Shown piece after piece: positions 6,263-13,612 of a stretch of 29,478 nt of DNA. Within the stretch, counting starts at the first letter, position 1. Every line of letters starts with the position of its first letter. The stretch is taken from assembly GCA_041565695.1 (NCBI GenBank), contig JBFGUI010000008.1:1-29478 (forward strand), read 5' to 3'. The position numbers and the translations under genes are program-made. This stretch comes from Pelagibius sp041565695. GTDB lineage: Bacteria > Pseudomonadota > Alphaproteobacteria > Kiloniellales > Kiloniellaceae. Below the pieces are notes generated by a model that was given only the letters and a program-made list of their open reading frames with translations, made no database searches and had not been told where the DNA came from.

Positions 6263-8593
6263 ATGACCCAGTTGACGGCCCTGTCCCATGAAATCTGGGA
6301 CATGAAGTACCGCCTGAAGACGGCCTCGGGCGAGCCTGTGGACAAAACCATCGCCGATAGCTGGCGACGGATCGCCCGGGCGCTGGCCGCCGCGGAGCCC
6401 GAAGCGGCGACCAGAAACTCAATCGAATCAAGGTTCTTCGAGGCGCTGGCGGGTTTCCACTTCCTGCCGGCCGGGCGCATCCAGGCCGGCGCCGGGACCG
6501 AACGCAAGGTGACCCTCTTCAACTGCTTCGTCATGGGGACCATCCCCGACGACATGGGCGGCATCTTCGAGCATCTGAAGGAAGCCGCGCTCACCATGCA
6601 GCAGGGCGGCGGCATCGGCTACGACTTCTCGACCCTGCGCCCTAAGGGCGCCGTGGTACACGGAATCGGCGCCGACGCCTCGGGGCCATTGAGCTTCATG
6701 GACGTCTGGGACGCCATGTGCCGCACCATCATGTCCGCCGGCTCGCGGCGCGGCGCCATGATGGCGACGCTGGCCTGCGACCATCCGGACATCGAGGACT
6801 TCGTCACCGCCAAGCAGCAGCCCGGGCGGCTTTCCATGTTCAATCTCTCGGTGCTCGTGACCGACGCCTTCATGCAGGCGGTGCGCGAGGACCAGTCCTG
6901 GGACCTGGTCTTCGGCGGCACGGTCTACCGCACGGTGCAGGCGCGCGCGCTGTGGAACAGGATCATGCAGGCGACCTATGCCGCCGCCGAACCGGGCGTG
7001 ATCTTCATCGACCGCATCAACCAGCGCAACAACCTCGCCTACTGCGAGACCATCCGTGCCACAAATCCCTGCGGCGAACAGCCCCTGCCGCCCTACGGCG
7101 CCTGCCTGCTCGGCTCGATCAACCTGGCGGCTTTGGTGAACAATCCCTTCGAGGACGACGCAGCGCTCGACATGGCGGCGCTGGCGGAGCTGGTGCCCAC
7201 GGCGGTGCGCCTGCTCGACAACGCCATCGACGTGTCGCGCTTCCCGCTGGACGCGCAGCGCCAGGAGGCCCAGGCCAAGCGGCGCATCGGCCTCGGCATC
7301 ACCGGGCTGGCCGACGCGCTGATCTGCTGCGGCCTGCGCTACGGCAGCGCCGAGGCGGTCAAGGCGACGGAACGCTGGATGGCCGCCTTTCGGCGCCATG
7401 CCTACCTCGCCTCGGTCGAGCTGGCCCGGGAGAAGGGCGCCTTCCCGCTCTATGATCGCGACGCCTACCTGGCCGGCGAGACCATCGGCGAGCTGGACAA
7501 GGACGTGGTGGAAGCCATCGCCGCCCACGGCATCCGCAACGCGCTGGTGACCTCCGTAGCGCCGACCGGCACCATCTCGCTCCTGGCCGACAACATCTCC
7601 TCCGGCCTCGAGCCGGTGTTCAGCTTCGTCTACAAGCGCCGCATCCTGCAGCCCGACGGCAGCCGCCGCGAGGAGGAGGTCAGCGACTATGCCTACCGCC
7701 TGTTCCGACGCCTCAAGGGCGAGGACACGCCCCTGCCGCCGGCCTTCGTCAACGCCCAGACCCTGGAGCCGGCGGCCCACGTGGTGATGCAGGCCGCCGT
7801 ACAGCGTTACATCGACAGCTCCGTGTCGAAGACCATCAACCTGCCGGCCAGCATTTCCTTTGAAGCCTTCAAGGACGTCTACCAGCAGGCCTACGACCTG
7901 GGATGCAAGGGCTGCACTACCTACCGGCCGAACGAGATCACCGGCGCCGTGCTGTCCGTCGGCGCGGAGAAACCCGCCGCCGACACCGCGAGCAGCGAGG
8001 TGGTCGCCGCCGTTCCCGAGGCGCCTGCGGCGCAGGGCGAGGTGGTCTACATGGCTCAGCCGCTGGCGCGCCCCGAGGTGCTGCCCGGTCGCTCCTACAA
8101 GCTGCGCTGGCCGGAAAGCGACCACGCCATCTACATCACTCTCAACGACATCGTCGAGGAAGGTCCGGGGAAAGAGCCGCGCCGCCGGCCTTTCGAGATT
8201 TTCATCAACTCCAAGAACATGGAGCACTACGCCTGGACCGTGGCGCTGACGCGTATGATCTCTGCCGTGTTCCGGCGCGGCGGCGACGTCTCCTTCGTGG
8301 TCGACGAACTGAAGGCCGTCTTCGATCCGCGCGGCGGCGCCTGGATGGAGGGCCGCTACGTGCCCTCGCTGCTGGCCGCCATCGGCGGCGTGATCGAGCG
8401 CCACATGATCGACATCGGCTTCCTCAAGGGCGACAGGGCGCCCGAGGGCGCGGAACAGAAGGCGGTCGTGAACCTCGGCGCGCCCGCAGGCGGCACACGT
8501 TTCGCCCAGTGTCCCAAGTGTGGCAGCGCCAGCCTGATCCGCCAGGAAGGCTGCGACCTCTGCACCTCTTGCGGCCATTCCAAGTGCGGATGA
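6263..8593 (+). CDS. nrdJ: Adenosylcobalamin-dependent class II ribonucleotide reductase
   Basis: Reduces ribonucleotides to deoxyribonucleotides using adenosylcobalamin to make the thiyl radical, so it works with or without oxygen. The 776-residue protein has the redox Cys C88 in LFNCFV, the active-site motif N268-P-C270-G-E272 followed by QPLPPYGACLLGSINL (second redox Cys probably C281), and VAPTGTISLLADN later in the barrel. A TSCPD-like domain occupies about 605-710, and the C-terminus carries a Cys-rich tail (CPKCG, CDLCTSCG) of the kind that re-reduces the active site. No ATP-cone is obvious at the N-terminus. GAGAGG precedes the ATG by about eight bases. The last 4 nt overlap the next gene. 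A second DnaA-box-like word, TGTGGACAA, lies inside the gene at 6337-6345. Confidence 0.95.
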   Translation: MTQLTALSHEIWDMKYRLKTASGEPVDKTIADSWRRIARALAAAEPEAATRNSIESRFFEALAGFHFLPAGRIQAGAGTERKVTLFNCFVMGTIPDDMGGIFEHLKEAALTMQQGGGIGYDFSTLRPKGAVVHGIGADASGPLSFMDVWDAMCRTIMSAGSRRGAMMATLACDHPDIEDFVTAKQQPGRLSMFNLSVLVTDAFMQAVREDQSWDLVFGGTVYRTVQARALWNRIMQATYAAAEPGVIFIDRINQRNNLAYCETIRATNPCGEQPLPPYGACLLGSINLAALVNNPFEDDAALDMAALAELVPTAVRLLDNAIDVSRFPLDAQRQEAQAKRRIGLGITGLADALICCGLRYGSAEAVKATERWMAAFRRHAYLASVELAREKGAFPLYDRDAYLAGETIGELDKDVVEAIAAHGIRNALVTSVAPTGTISLLADNISSGLEPVFSFVYKRRILQPDGSRREEEVSDYAYRLFRRLKGEDTPLPPAFVNAQTLEPAAHVVMQAAVQRYIDSSVSKTINLPASISFEAFKDVYQQAYDLGCKGCTTYRPNEITGAVLSVGAEKPAADTASSEVVAAVPEAPAAQGEVVYMAQPLARPEVLPGRSYKLRWPESDHAIYITLNDIVEEGPGKEPRRRPFEIFINSKNMEHYAWTVALTRMISAVFRRGGDVSFVVDELKAVFDPRGGAWMEGRYVPSLLAAIGGVIERHMIDIGFLKGDRAPEGAEQKAVVNLGAPAGGTRFAQCPKCGSASLIRQEGCDLCTSCGHSKCG

Positions 8594-8895
8594 GCAACAG
8601 GACAGCCAAAGCACAGTACCGCAAGCAGCTCAACGGACTGCGCGATCTCTGGAATGCCTTCGATCCCATCGGTGTGATGGACGATCCAGACTGGCCGCGC
8701 GACGCGTGCGACCGCTACCTGCCGAAGACCTTACAGTTATTGAATTCGCGCAGTGGAACGCTCACCCTCGCCCGCACCATCGAGGACACAGCACGCGACG
8801 AGATGCACATGCCAGTCAGCCATGAGGCTGCCATTGACTTCTCGCGGAAGCTCGAAGCATGGTTCGAAAAACCCGGTAGCACACGGGACGAATAG
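8590..8895 (+). CDS. Small hypothetical protein coupled to nrdJ
   Basis: A 101-residue soluble, charged protein starting with the ATG that overlaps the nrdJ stop (ATGA), so it is probably translated by coupling. It holds LWNAFDPIGVMDDPDWPRDACDR near residues 20-42 and predicted helices to the end. The WDPIGV-like segment faintly recalls DUF1871-type small proteins, but I cannot assign it with confidence. It has no signal peptide, membrane helix or Cys cluster. Codon use is slightly more AT-rich than in nrdJ (for example TTACAGTTATTGAATTC), so it may be a later addition to the operon. The gene ends just before a palindromic repeat pair. Confidence 0.7.
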   Translation: MSNRTAKAQYRKQLNGLRDLWNAFDPIGVMDDPDWPRDACDRYLPKTLQLLNSRSGTLTLARTIEDTARDEMHMPVSHEAAIDFSRKLEAWFEKPGSTRDE

Positions 8896-8915
8896 CCTCC
8901 AATAGGACACTAAAT

Positions 8916-8945
8916 CGTCATTGCCGGGCTTGTCCCGGCAATCCA
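8916..8945 (+). repeat. 30-bp REP-like palindrome (copy A)
   Basis: Layout is CGTCA, stem TTGCCGGG, loop CTTGT, stem CCCGGCAA, TCCA. The 8-bp stem is perfect. The same frame with different stems recurs at 8981-9010, 23136-23165 and, interrupted, at 9856-10174, all in the opposite orientation to this copy. Confidence 0.8.
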
Positions 8946-8980
8946 TCTCTATGACGGACCGGTTTGTGCGAGTTGGACCA

Positions 8981-9010
8981 TGGACCCTCGGGTCAAGCCC
9001 GAGGGTGACG
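8981..9010 (-). repeat. 30-bp REP-like palindrome (copy B)
   Basis: On the minus strand it reads CGTCA, stem CCCTCGGG, loop CTTGA, stem CCCGAGGG, TCCA, with a perfect 8-bp stem. It faces copy A 35 bp away, giving a two-unit head-to-head cluster between the small unknown gene and the SDR gene. Such pairs can stabilise mRNA 3' ends; that role is inferred. Confidence 0.8.
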
Positions 9011-9047
9011 ACCTGAGTGTACGGATGAGTAGGGGAGAACAAAGAGA

Positions 9048-9812
9048 ATGAACGAACTGCAGGGCAAGGCAGCCATCGTCACCGGGGCCAGCCGCGGCAT
9101 CGGCGCCGCCGCCGCCGAAGAGCTGGCGCGCCAGGGCGTGGCCGTGGTGCTGGCCGCGCGCAGCCGCGACGAGATCGATCAGGTGGCGGAGAAGATCCGC
9201 GCCGCCGGCGGCAAGGCCGGGGCCGTGGCCTGCGACGTTGCCCGCTACGACGACGTGGCCGCCGCCGTGGCGCACTGCAAGGACAGCTACGGCAGCGTCG
9301 ATATCCTGGTGAACAACGCCGGGGTCATCGAGCCCATTGCGCACCTCGCCGAGTCCGACCCGCAAGGCTGGGGCCAGGCCATCGACATCAACGTCAAGGG
9401 CGTCTACCACGGCCTGCGCGCCGTGCTGCCGATCATGGCAGCGCAGGGCGCCGGCGTGATCGTCAACGTGAGCTCCGGCGCCGCGACCTCGGCGCTGGAG
9501 GGCTGGAGCCACTACTGCGCCTCCAAGGCCGCGGTGCTTATGCTGACGAAGTGTGTCCACAAGGAATACGCCGACAAGGGCATCCGCGTGGTCGGCATGA
9601 GCCCCGGCACGGTGGCCACCGGCATGCAGGTCGCCATCAAGGCCTCCGGCATCAATCCCGTGAGCCAGCTCGATCCTTCCGTGCACATCGCGCCGGAATG
9701 GCCGGCCCGGGCGATCGCCTGGCTCTGCACCGATGACGCCAGGGAATTCGACGGCGGCGATTTCTCCCTCAAGACCGAGGAGGGCCGGCGCAGGGTGGGG
9801 CTGGTGGCTTAG
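9048..9812 (+). CDS. Short-chain dehydrogenase/reductase (classical SDR)
   Basis: A 254-residue NAD(P)-dependent oxidoreductase. It has the cofactor loop TGASRGIG (12-19), the structural NNAG motif (89-92), the catalytic serine region VSSG (about 142) and the catalytic Y156-x3-K160 pair. An Arg at the end of the second strand (AARSR) is compatible with NADP(H). The C-terminal part (WPARAIAWLCTDDAREFDGGDFSL) is the usual SDR substrate-loop and dimer region. AGGGGAGAAC lies upstream of the ATG. The substrate cannot be read from the sequence. The gene stands alone between repeat-rich gaps and is convergent with the buf operon. Confidence 0.88.
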   Translation: MNELQGKAAIVTGASRGIGAAAAEELARQGVAVVLAARSRDEIDQVAEKIRAAGGKAGAVACDVARYDDVAAAVAHCKDSYGSVDILVNNAGVIEPIAHLAESDPQGWGQAIDINVKGVYHGLRAVLPIMAAQGAGVIVNVSSGAATSALEGWSHYCASKAAVLMLTKCVHKEYADKGIRVVGMSPGTVATGMQVAIKASGINPVSQLDPSVHIAPEWPARAIAWLCTDDAREFDGGDFSLKTEEGRRRVGLVA

Positions 9813-9875
9813 GGGTTTGTCGCGAGCATCCAGGGCCGCCACCGAGATGTTGCCCTGGACCCTCGGAATAAATCC

Positions 9876-10153
9876 ACTTCTGTCCGGTTAAACTTCAATC
9901 CAAGTGCGGAAATGGATTCAGGCTCGATGCCTTGGTGTCGGACTCTGCGGTCGGGACAGGGAATGTGCCTGAACAGCAGATAGCTGGAAGCGGAAAGGGT
10001 GTCACCCCCACCCCACCCTCGCCCGTCCTAAGGGGGAGGGAAAAGATTTTGAGATCGCTCATAAAATCTCCTTCCCCCTTGATGGGGGAAGGTCGGGATG
10101 GGGGCAAAGACCGAAGGTCTTCCCTCTGATCCTGCGCTAAACCGGACAGCCGT
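9876..10153. mobile_element. MITE-like non-coding insertion, 278 bp
   Basis: The insert is flanked by an 11-bp direct repeat and has near-terminal inverted repeats CTGTCCGGTT (9880-9889) and AACCGGACAG (10140-10149), each 4 bp from the duplication. It encodes no credible protein. Its middle (10005-10104) is a large imperfect palindrome. Short length, terminal inverted repeats, target duplication and lack of a gene are the marks of a MITE mobilised in trans. The source transposase is not in the window, and the IS481 copy at the far end has different ends (TGTG). It fills most of the 375-bp gap between the SDR gene and bufD. Confidence 0.65.
10005..10104. repeat. 100-bp long imperfect palindrome inside the MITE-like insert
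   Basis: A C-rich left arm beginning CCCCCACCCCACCCTC pairs with the right arm ending GGTCGGGATGGGGG. Inner blocks TAAGGGGGAGGGA and TCCTTCCCCCTTGA also pair, and the centre AGATTTT...AAAATCT around GAGATCGCTC is itself palindromic. It would fold into one long cruciform or RNA hairpin. It could terminate or stabilise transcripts entering from the SDR gene or from bufD. Confidence 0.7.
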
Positions 10154-10187
10154 GGAATAAATCCGAAGGTGACGGCAGAGAGGTCGG

Positions 10188-10775
10188 TCAGGCGTGTGCC
10201 TGCTCTCCTGCCGGCTTCGCCGCCAGCTTCCTGCCGAGCACCCGGTCCAGCGAGACCGCGCCGGCGCCCTTCACCACCAGATAGACCAGCAGGAAGATCC
10301 AGAGCGCGCGCTGGTCGAGGATCGCCGCATCGGAGAAGCGGTCGAACCAGGCGCCGATGGTTTTGGCATCGACGCCGTGGAAGGCGATGTCGACGTAGCT
10401 CTGCACCAGCGTGAAGCCGATCATGCCGAGCGCGGCGAGGCGGGTGAAAAGACCCAGCACGATGAAGATCGGCAGGACGAACTCCGTATAGGTGCCGGCG
10501 ATGACGATGAGATCCCAGGGAAAGAACGGCACCTGCGAGGCATCATAGCCGTAGGCCTCGACCACGCTCGGCAGGATCTGGAAATAGGCGTTGTCACCGA
10601 CGGAGAAAAACCCGGTGATGCCCTCGCCCACCTTGGTGGCGGCGGAGTTCAGGTAGTAGACCAGCAGGACGGCGGCAAAGACGAAGCGCGCCAGCAGGCC
10701 GGGCAGCCATCCATCGGTTCGCGATTCGACGGCAGCGAAGGCGCCGTCATGCAGAGAAATCAGTCGGGCGATCAT
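10188..10775 (-). CDS. bufD: DoxX-family membrane protein of the bufferin operon (BufD-type)
   Basis: A 195-residue DoxX-like integral membrane protein with four to five hydrophobic helices (about 26-44, 86-107, 109-126 and 152-170) and the conserved small-residue and Lys region LNSAATKVGEGI. It begins 9 nt after the bufC stop. DoxX proteins accompany DUF692/DUF2063 gene pairs in bufferin operons, where a redox or electron-supply role in the membrane has been suggested; that role is not visible in the sequence. The first 20 residues are hydrophilic, so the N-terminus is probably cytoplasmic. It is the last gene of the operon. Confidence 0.85.
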   Translation of the reverse strand: MIARLISLHDGAFAAVESRTDGWLPGLLARFVFAAVLLVYYLNSAATKVGEGITGFFSVGDNAYFQILPSVVEAYGYDASQVPFFPWDLIVIAGTYTEFVLPIFIVLGLFTRLAALGMIGFTLVQSYVDIAFHGVDAKTIGAWFDRFSDAAILDQRALWIFLLVYLVVKGAGAVSLDRVLGRKLAAKPAGEQAHA

Positions 10776-10784
10776 GATCGTCCT

Positions 10785-11579
10785 CTATGCCTGTTGAGGT
10801 TCGCTGTTCGGGGGCTCGATCGCGACCACGGCGCCGAGCTGGAACAGCCCCCGAAGATGCAGGGCAAGCTCGAAATCCGGGCAGTTCCGCAGCGCCGCCT
10901 CGGCCGCCGCGCCGAGCGGCTTTCCTTCGGCCAGGTGCACCATGAAGTCATAGCCGCCGGGCGGCAGCACGCGCACAGCCACGCTCAGAGCCGGGCGCAG
11001 GACCGCCACCTGCTCGGCGCGCTTCATGTCGACATCGACGGAGGGATCGGCGCCGCTGGCCGCGGCCCAAAGCATGGCGACGGGAAAGCGCGATCCGAGC
11101 AGCCGCAGGGAGGGATGCAATCGCAGGCGCACCGTCTCCAGATCCGATTCGGGAACCGCAGCCAGGCGGCCGATCTCGAGCGGGGCGGCATCGGCGGCGT
11201 GGTGGGCGAAGAGGCGGGCCCATTCCAGGCGCGCGACATCGCCCAGGTAGGGCACGCCCGCCGCCGGGGCGAAGCCGTCGAGGAAATCGCCGAAGCTCTC
11301 GCCGTAGAGCAGCAGTACCGGCGAGGCCGGTGGCGTCTGGCGGATGTAGGCCTTGGCCGCCGCCTTGAAGAAGTCGGCACCGACCAGGCAACGCACCGCC
11401 GGGAAAGCGGCCTCCAGCGCCTCGATCAGGCTGACCATCATGTTGTTGCGATAGACGTCGAAACGACGGCTCTGCGGCAGCCTCACCTGGCGCCGTACGG
11501 CCGCCGGCACCGGCAGTGCCGGGTCGACGAGGGCCGCCGCGAAGGCCGCCTGGAGATCAGACAGCCCTTGCATGATCAA
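10785..11579 (-). CDS. bufC: DUF2063-family partner protein of the MNIO enzyme (BufC-type)
   Basis: A 264-residue protein whose first 100 residues form the DUF2063 domain (LQAAFAAALVDP, RRFDVYRNNMMVSLIEAL, FPAVRCLVGADFF, AYIRQTPPASPVLLLYGE). The remainder is a second domain of helices and strands with RCLHP-like and WA-rich motifs. In MNIO-type RiPP systems such partners are thought to hold the precursor peptide for the enzyme, and some are described as having RRE-like folds. The ATG at 11579 lies inside bufB, giving a 23-nt overlap and implying coupled synthesis. An alternative Met at residue 3 makes little difference. Confidence 0.88.
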   Translation of the reverse strand: MIMQGLSDLQAAFAAALVDPALPVPAAVRRQVRLPQSRRFDVYRNNMMVSLIEALEAAFPAVRCLVGADFFKAAAKAYIRQTPPASPVLLLYGESFGDFLDGFAPAAGVPYLGDVARLEWARLFAHHAADAAPLEIGRLAAVPESDLETVRLRLHPSLRLLGSRFPVAMLWAAASGADPSVDVDMKRAEQVAVLRPALSVAVRVLPPGGYDFMVHLAEGKPLGAAAEAALRNCPDFELALHLRGLFQLGAVVAIEPPNSEPQQA

Positions 11580-12417
11580 GCTCCGCCGTCATCACGCGGT
11601 CGGCGCGGCGCGCCTCGGCGAAAAGCGTTGCCCAGTCCGGCACCGCGTTGTCCCACTCGATGAGGCTCGGCAGGGGCCCGCCGCGCGCGATCGTGCGGGC
11701 GTAGAGCGTCCACACCAAGTCGTCGATCGCCCGGTCGTGGGCATCGATCAGCAAGGTCGCCCCGGCATCGTCCCGGTCGCGCGCATGGCCGCCCAGGTGG
11801 ATCTCGCCGACAGCGGAAAGCGGGAAGGCATCGATGTAGTCCTCCGCCGCATAGCCCTGGTTGGTCGCCGAGACCAGCACGTTGTTGACGTCGAGCAGCA
11901 GCCCGCAGCCGCTGCGCTGCACCACCGCCAGCAGAAAGTCGATCTCGCTCATCTCGCTGCTTTCGAAGGTCACATAGGTTGCGGGGTTCTCCAGCAGAAT
12001 CTGCCGGCCGAGCACTTCCTGCAGGCGCTCGACATGCGCGCCGACGCGCGCCGCGGCCTCGGCGGTATAGGGAAGCGGCAGCAGATCGTTGAAGAAAACC
12101 CCGCCGTGACTCGACCAGGCGAGATGCTCGCTGACCAGGCCGGGCTGGTAGCGCTCGTTCAGCGCCTTGAGGCGCGCGAGGTGTGCCGCGTCGAGCGGCC
12201 CCTCGCCGCCGATCGACAGCCCGACGCCGTGCAGCGACAACGGATAGTCCCGCCGGATGGCCTCCAGGTAGTGATGCGGCGCTCCGCCGGCACCCATGTA
12301 GTTCTCGGCATGCACCTCGAACCAGCCGACGTCGGGGCGCTCCGCGACAATGGTGTCGTAGTGCTGGGCCTTGAGCCCGACACCGGCGCGCGCCGGAACT
12401 TTCGCAGGAACCTCCAT
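11557..12417 (-). CDS. bufB: MNIO (DUF692) multinuclear iron enzyme, bufferin-modifying (BufB-type)
   Basis: A 286-residue DUF692 TIM-barrel enzyme. Conserved metal-ligand motifs are visible: H63 in SLHGVGLS, E97-H98 in SEHLAWS, E143-N144 in LLENPATY, D176 and N178 in LDVNNV, H207 and H211 in EIHLGGH, D226/H228 in IDAHD, and E254 in IEWD. MNIOs bind two or three irons and rework cysteine residues of ribosomal peptides: MbnB makes oxazolone/thioamide in methanobactin, and bufferin enzymes are reported to make thiooxazoles. The presumed substrate is the BufA-type peptide encoded upstream. All expected ligands appear present, so the enzyme should be active. It starts 154 nt after the bufA stop, separated from it by two hairpin repeats, an unusually long gap. 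Confidence 0.92.
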   Translation of the reverse strand: MEVPAKVPARAGVGLKAQHYDTIVAERPDVGWFEVHAENYMGAGGAPHHYLEAIRRDYPLSLHGVGLSIGGEGPLDAAHLARLKALNERYQPGLVSEHLAWSSHGGVFFNDLLPLPYTAEAAARVGAHVERLQEVLGRQILLENPATYVTFESSEMSEIDFLLAVVQRSGCGLLLDVNNVLVSATNQGYAAEDYIDAFPLSAVGEIHLGGHARDRDDAGATLLIDAHDRAIDDLVWTLYARTIARGGPLPSLIEWDNAVPDWATLFAEARRADRVMTAELDHARAV

Positions 12418-12454
12418 GTCATCGGCTCCGTCGGCTGCAAGCGGGAGAGGCCGT

Positions 12455-12555
12455 GGCCTCGCCCTTTGAGACGGCGCTGCCGCGCTTCCTCAGGGCGAGG
12501 CCTTTCCCAAACCTCATCCTGAGGACCCGTCGGAGGCGGCGTCTCGAAGGATGAG
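12455..12555. repeat. Two hairpin repeats between bufA and bufB
   Basis: The first hairpin pairs GGCCTCGCCCT (12455-12465) with AGGGCGAGGCC (12492-12502). The second pairs CTCATCCT (12513-12520) with AGGATGAG (12548-12555), with GAG/CTC pairing continuing inward. Both carry a GAGAC/GTCTC-type inner word, and the second matches the CTCATCCTGAGG...TCTCGAAGGATGAG palindrome class common between genes in alphaproteobacteria. Placement inside the operon suggests an mRNA processing, stabilising or attenuating element. Confidence 0.75.
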
Positions 12556-12571
12556 ACAACGCGCTTCGCGC

Positions 12572-12901
12572 CTAGGCCGGCAGGTCGCGGTCGAGCTCTT
12601 CCAGCGAGCCCTTGCGATCGCCGGGCAATTCGTACATGGCCTCGGACTCCTCGACGCCGTACTTCATGCAGTCGCCGGCCGGCACCAGCTTCCAGGCATT
12701 GCCCTGGTAGTCGACCGTCGAGGTGCCGGCGCAGGTCGTGCCGGGGCCGGCGGCGCAGTCGTTCTGACCGGCCAGGGAAATCCCGTAGCACTTCTCCTTG
12801 GCCTGGGCGGCCGCCGGCGCCACGTCGACCGTCGTGGAGACCGCCAGCGCCACGGCGCCGGCGATCATGGCGGCGCTCACAAGCTTCGTACCATCTGACA
12901 T
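12572..12901 (-). CDS. bufA: Bufferin precursor peptide, DUF2282 family (BufA-type)
   Basis: A 109-residue exported peptide. Residues 1-33 are a Sec-type signal peptide ending APAAAQA, and the mature part holds four cysteines (C38, C49, C57, C78) in the DUF2282 pattern KCYGISLAGQNDC, then GPGTTCAG, then VPAGDC. In characterised bufferins some of these Cys become thiooxazoles and the peptide buffers copper in the periplasm; I infer the same here. About 30 residues follow the last Cys (to LDRDLPA), with no Cys and a mostly acidic composition. The ATG at 12901 has AAGGAGAG about nine bases upstream; a TTG one codon earlier is less likely. The 74-nt gap from the YHS gene shows no good promoter, so cotranscription is likely. 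Confidence 0.92.
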   Translation of the reverse strand: MSDGTKLVSAAMIAGAVALAVSTTVDVAPAAAQAKEKCYGISLAGQNDCAAGPGTTCAGTSTVDYQGNAWKLVPAGDCMKYGVEESEAMYELPGDRKGSLEELDRDLPA

Positions 12902-12975
12902 CAAATATCTCTCCTTCAGAATTCAACTCTCCGGCACGTCCGCCACGCCGGACCGGCGCGCCGTCCTGCCCCTGT

Positions 12976-13545
12976 TCAGTTCGTCAGCGCCTTCGGTTTC
13001 AGGGGCGCGTCGACCGAGTAGGTTCCGTCGTTGTCGTTGATGGCCTTCCAGCTCTTCGCCGATGCCGGCGCCGACTCCTTGTCGGGCCAGATCTCCTCCG
13101 ACTTTACCAGGAAACCGTCGATGTCCTTTTCCCAGAAGCCTACCACCGTCGGCGTGATGTTCAGATAGAGTTTGCCGTCGATGATGCGCCAGAGGTTGGG
13201 GTTGCCCGGCACCTTGCCGCCCTGGGCGACGCCGTAGGCGCAGTGACCGTCGTAGACCGGCGCGTACTTCTCCGGGTCTGCCAGGAACTTTTCGCGGTTG
13301 GCTTCGGAAGCGAAGGCCCAGGTCGCGCCGTTGTACTCGGCGGTGATGGTGCTCTTGCCGGGCACCGCTTCGGGCTGCTTCTGGCCGACCGCGTTCTGTT
13401 TCAGATCGAAAAAGGCGACGGGATCGTAGCCGCTGACCGCATAGCCCGACTCGTCGACGTACTGCGGCCCGGCCTGGGCCGCGCCCAATGTCAGCGCCGA
13501 CAGGGCGGCGGCCAGGGCCAGCCTGGGGAGGAGTTTACGTGTCAT
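12976..13545 (-). CDS. Exported YHS-domain protein heading the buf operon
   Basis: A 189-residue protein with a clear signal peptide (basic MTRK, hydrophobic core, AQA cleavage after residue 25) and a YHS-type domain at about 30-110: GYAVSGYDPVAFF, then YNGATWAFASEANREKFLADPEKYAP, then GHCAYGVAQGGKVPG. In this family the Cys of the C-AYG(V)A segment is selenocysteine in some members; here it is an ordinary Cys. YHS domains bind metals, copper in some cases. The C-terminus has VGFWEKDIDGF and a solvent-like tail. The ATG at 13545, preceded by GAGGT, is preferred over a TTG 30 nt upstream. It is the first gene in front of bufA, and its location in the periplasm matches that of mature BufA. Confidence 0.88.
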   Translation of the reverse strand: MTRKLLPRLALAAALSALTLGAAQAGPQYVDESGYAVSGYDPVAFFDLKQNAVGQKQPEAVPGKSTITAEYNGATWAFASEANREKFLADPEKYAPVYDGHCAYGVAQGGKVPGNPNLWRIIDGKLYLNITPTVVGFWEKDIDGFLVKSEEIWPDKESAPASAKSWKAINDNDGTYSVDAPLKPKALTN

Positions 13546-13612
13546 GGGGGGTACCTCACATCTCCTGTTGCACAAGTCCCGTTGCGGGGGCAGGCCGCTG
13601 CCTGCACGGCTA

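Larger units (their letters stand above)
9856..10174 (-). repeat. REP-like palindrome (copy D) interrupted by an insertion
   Basis: Bases 9856-9875 and 10165-10174 join to give a 30-bp unit that on the minus strand reads CGTCA, CCTTCGGA, TTTAT, TCCGAGGG, TCCA, the same layout and length as copies A-C with a 7/8 stem. GGAATAAATCC is present twice (9865-9875 and 10154-10164), directly flanking the insert, as expected for a target-site duplication. Confidence 0.75.

Noticed and set aside
6428..8614. 728-codon open frame antisense to nrdJ
   Set aside because: High GC with biased third positions leaves the opposite strand free of stops. The encoded His/Gly/Ala/Val/Asp-rich sequence has no domain, and nrdJ is unambiguous.
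9932..10129. Small open frames inside the MITE-like insert
   Set aside because: They cross a long palindrome and encode low-complexity Pro/Gly/Arg sequence. No ribosome site.
10194..11663. 489-codon plus-strand frame opposite bufD and bufC
   Set aside because: Shadow of two recognised families on the other strand; composition is typical of antisense reading.
13379..13575. Selenocysteine in the YHS protein
   Set aside because: No in-frame TGA is present; the key position in the AYG segment is an ordinary Cys codon.
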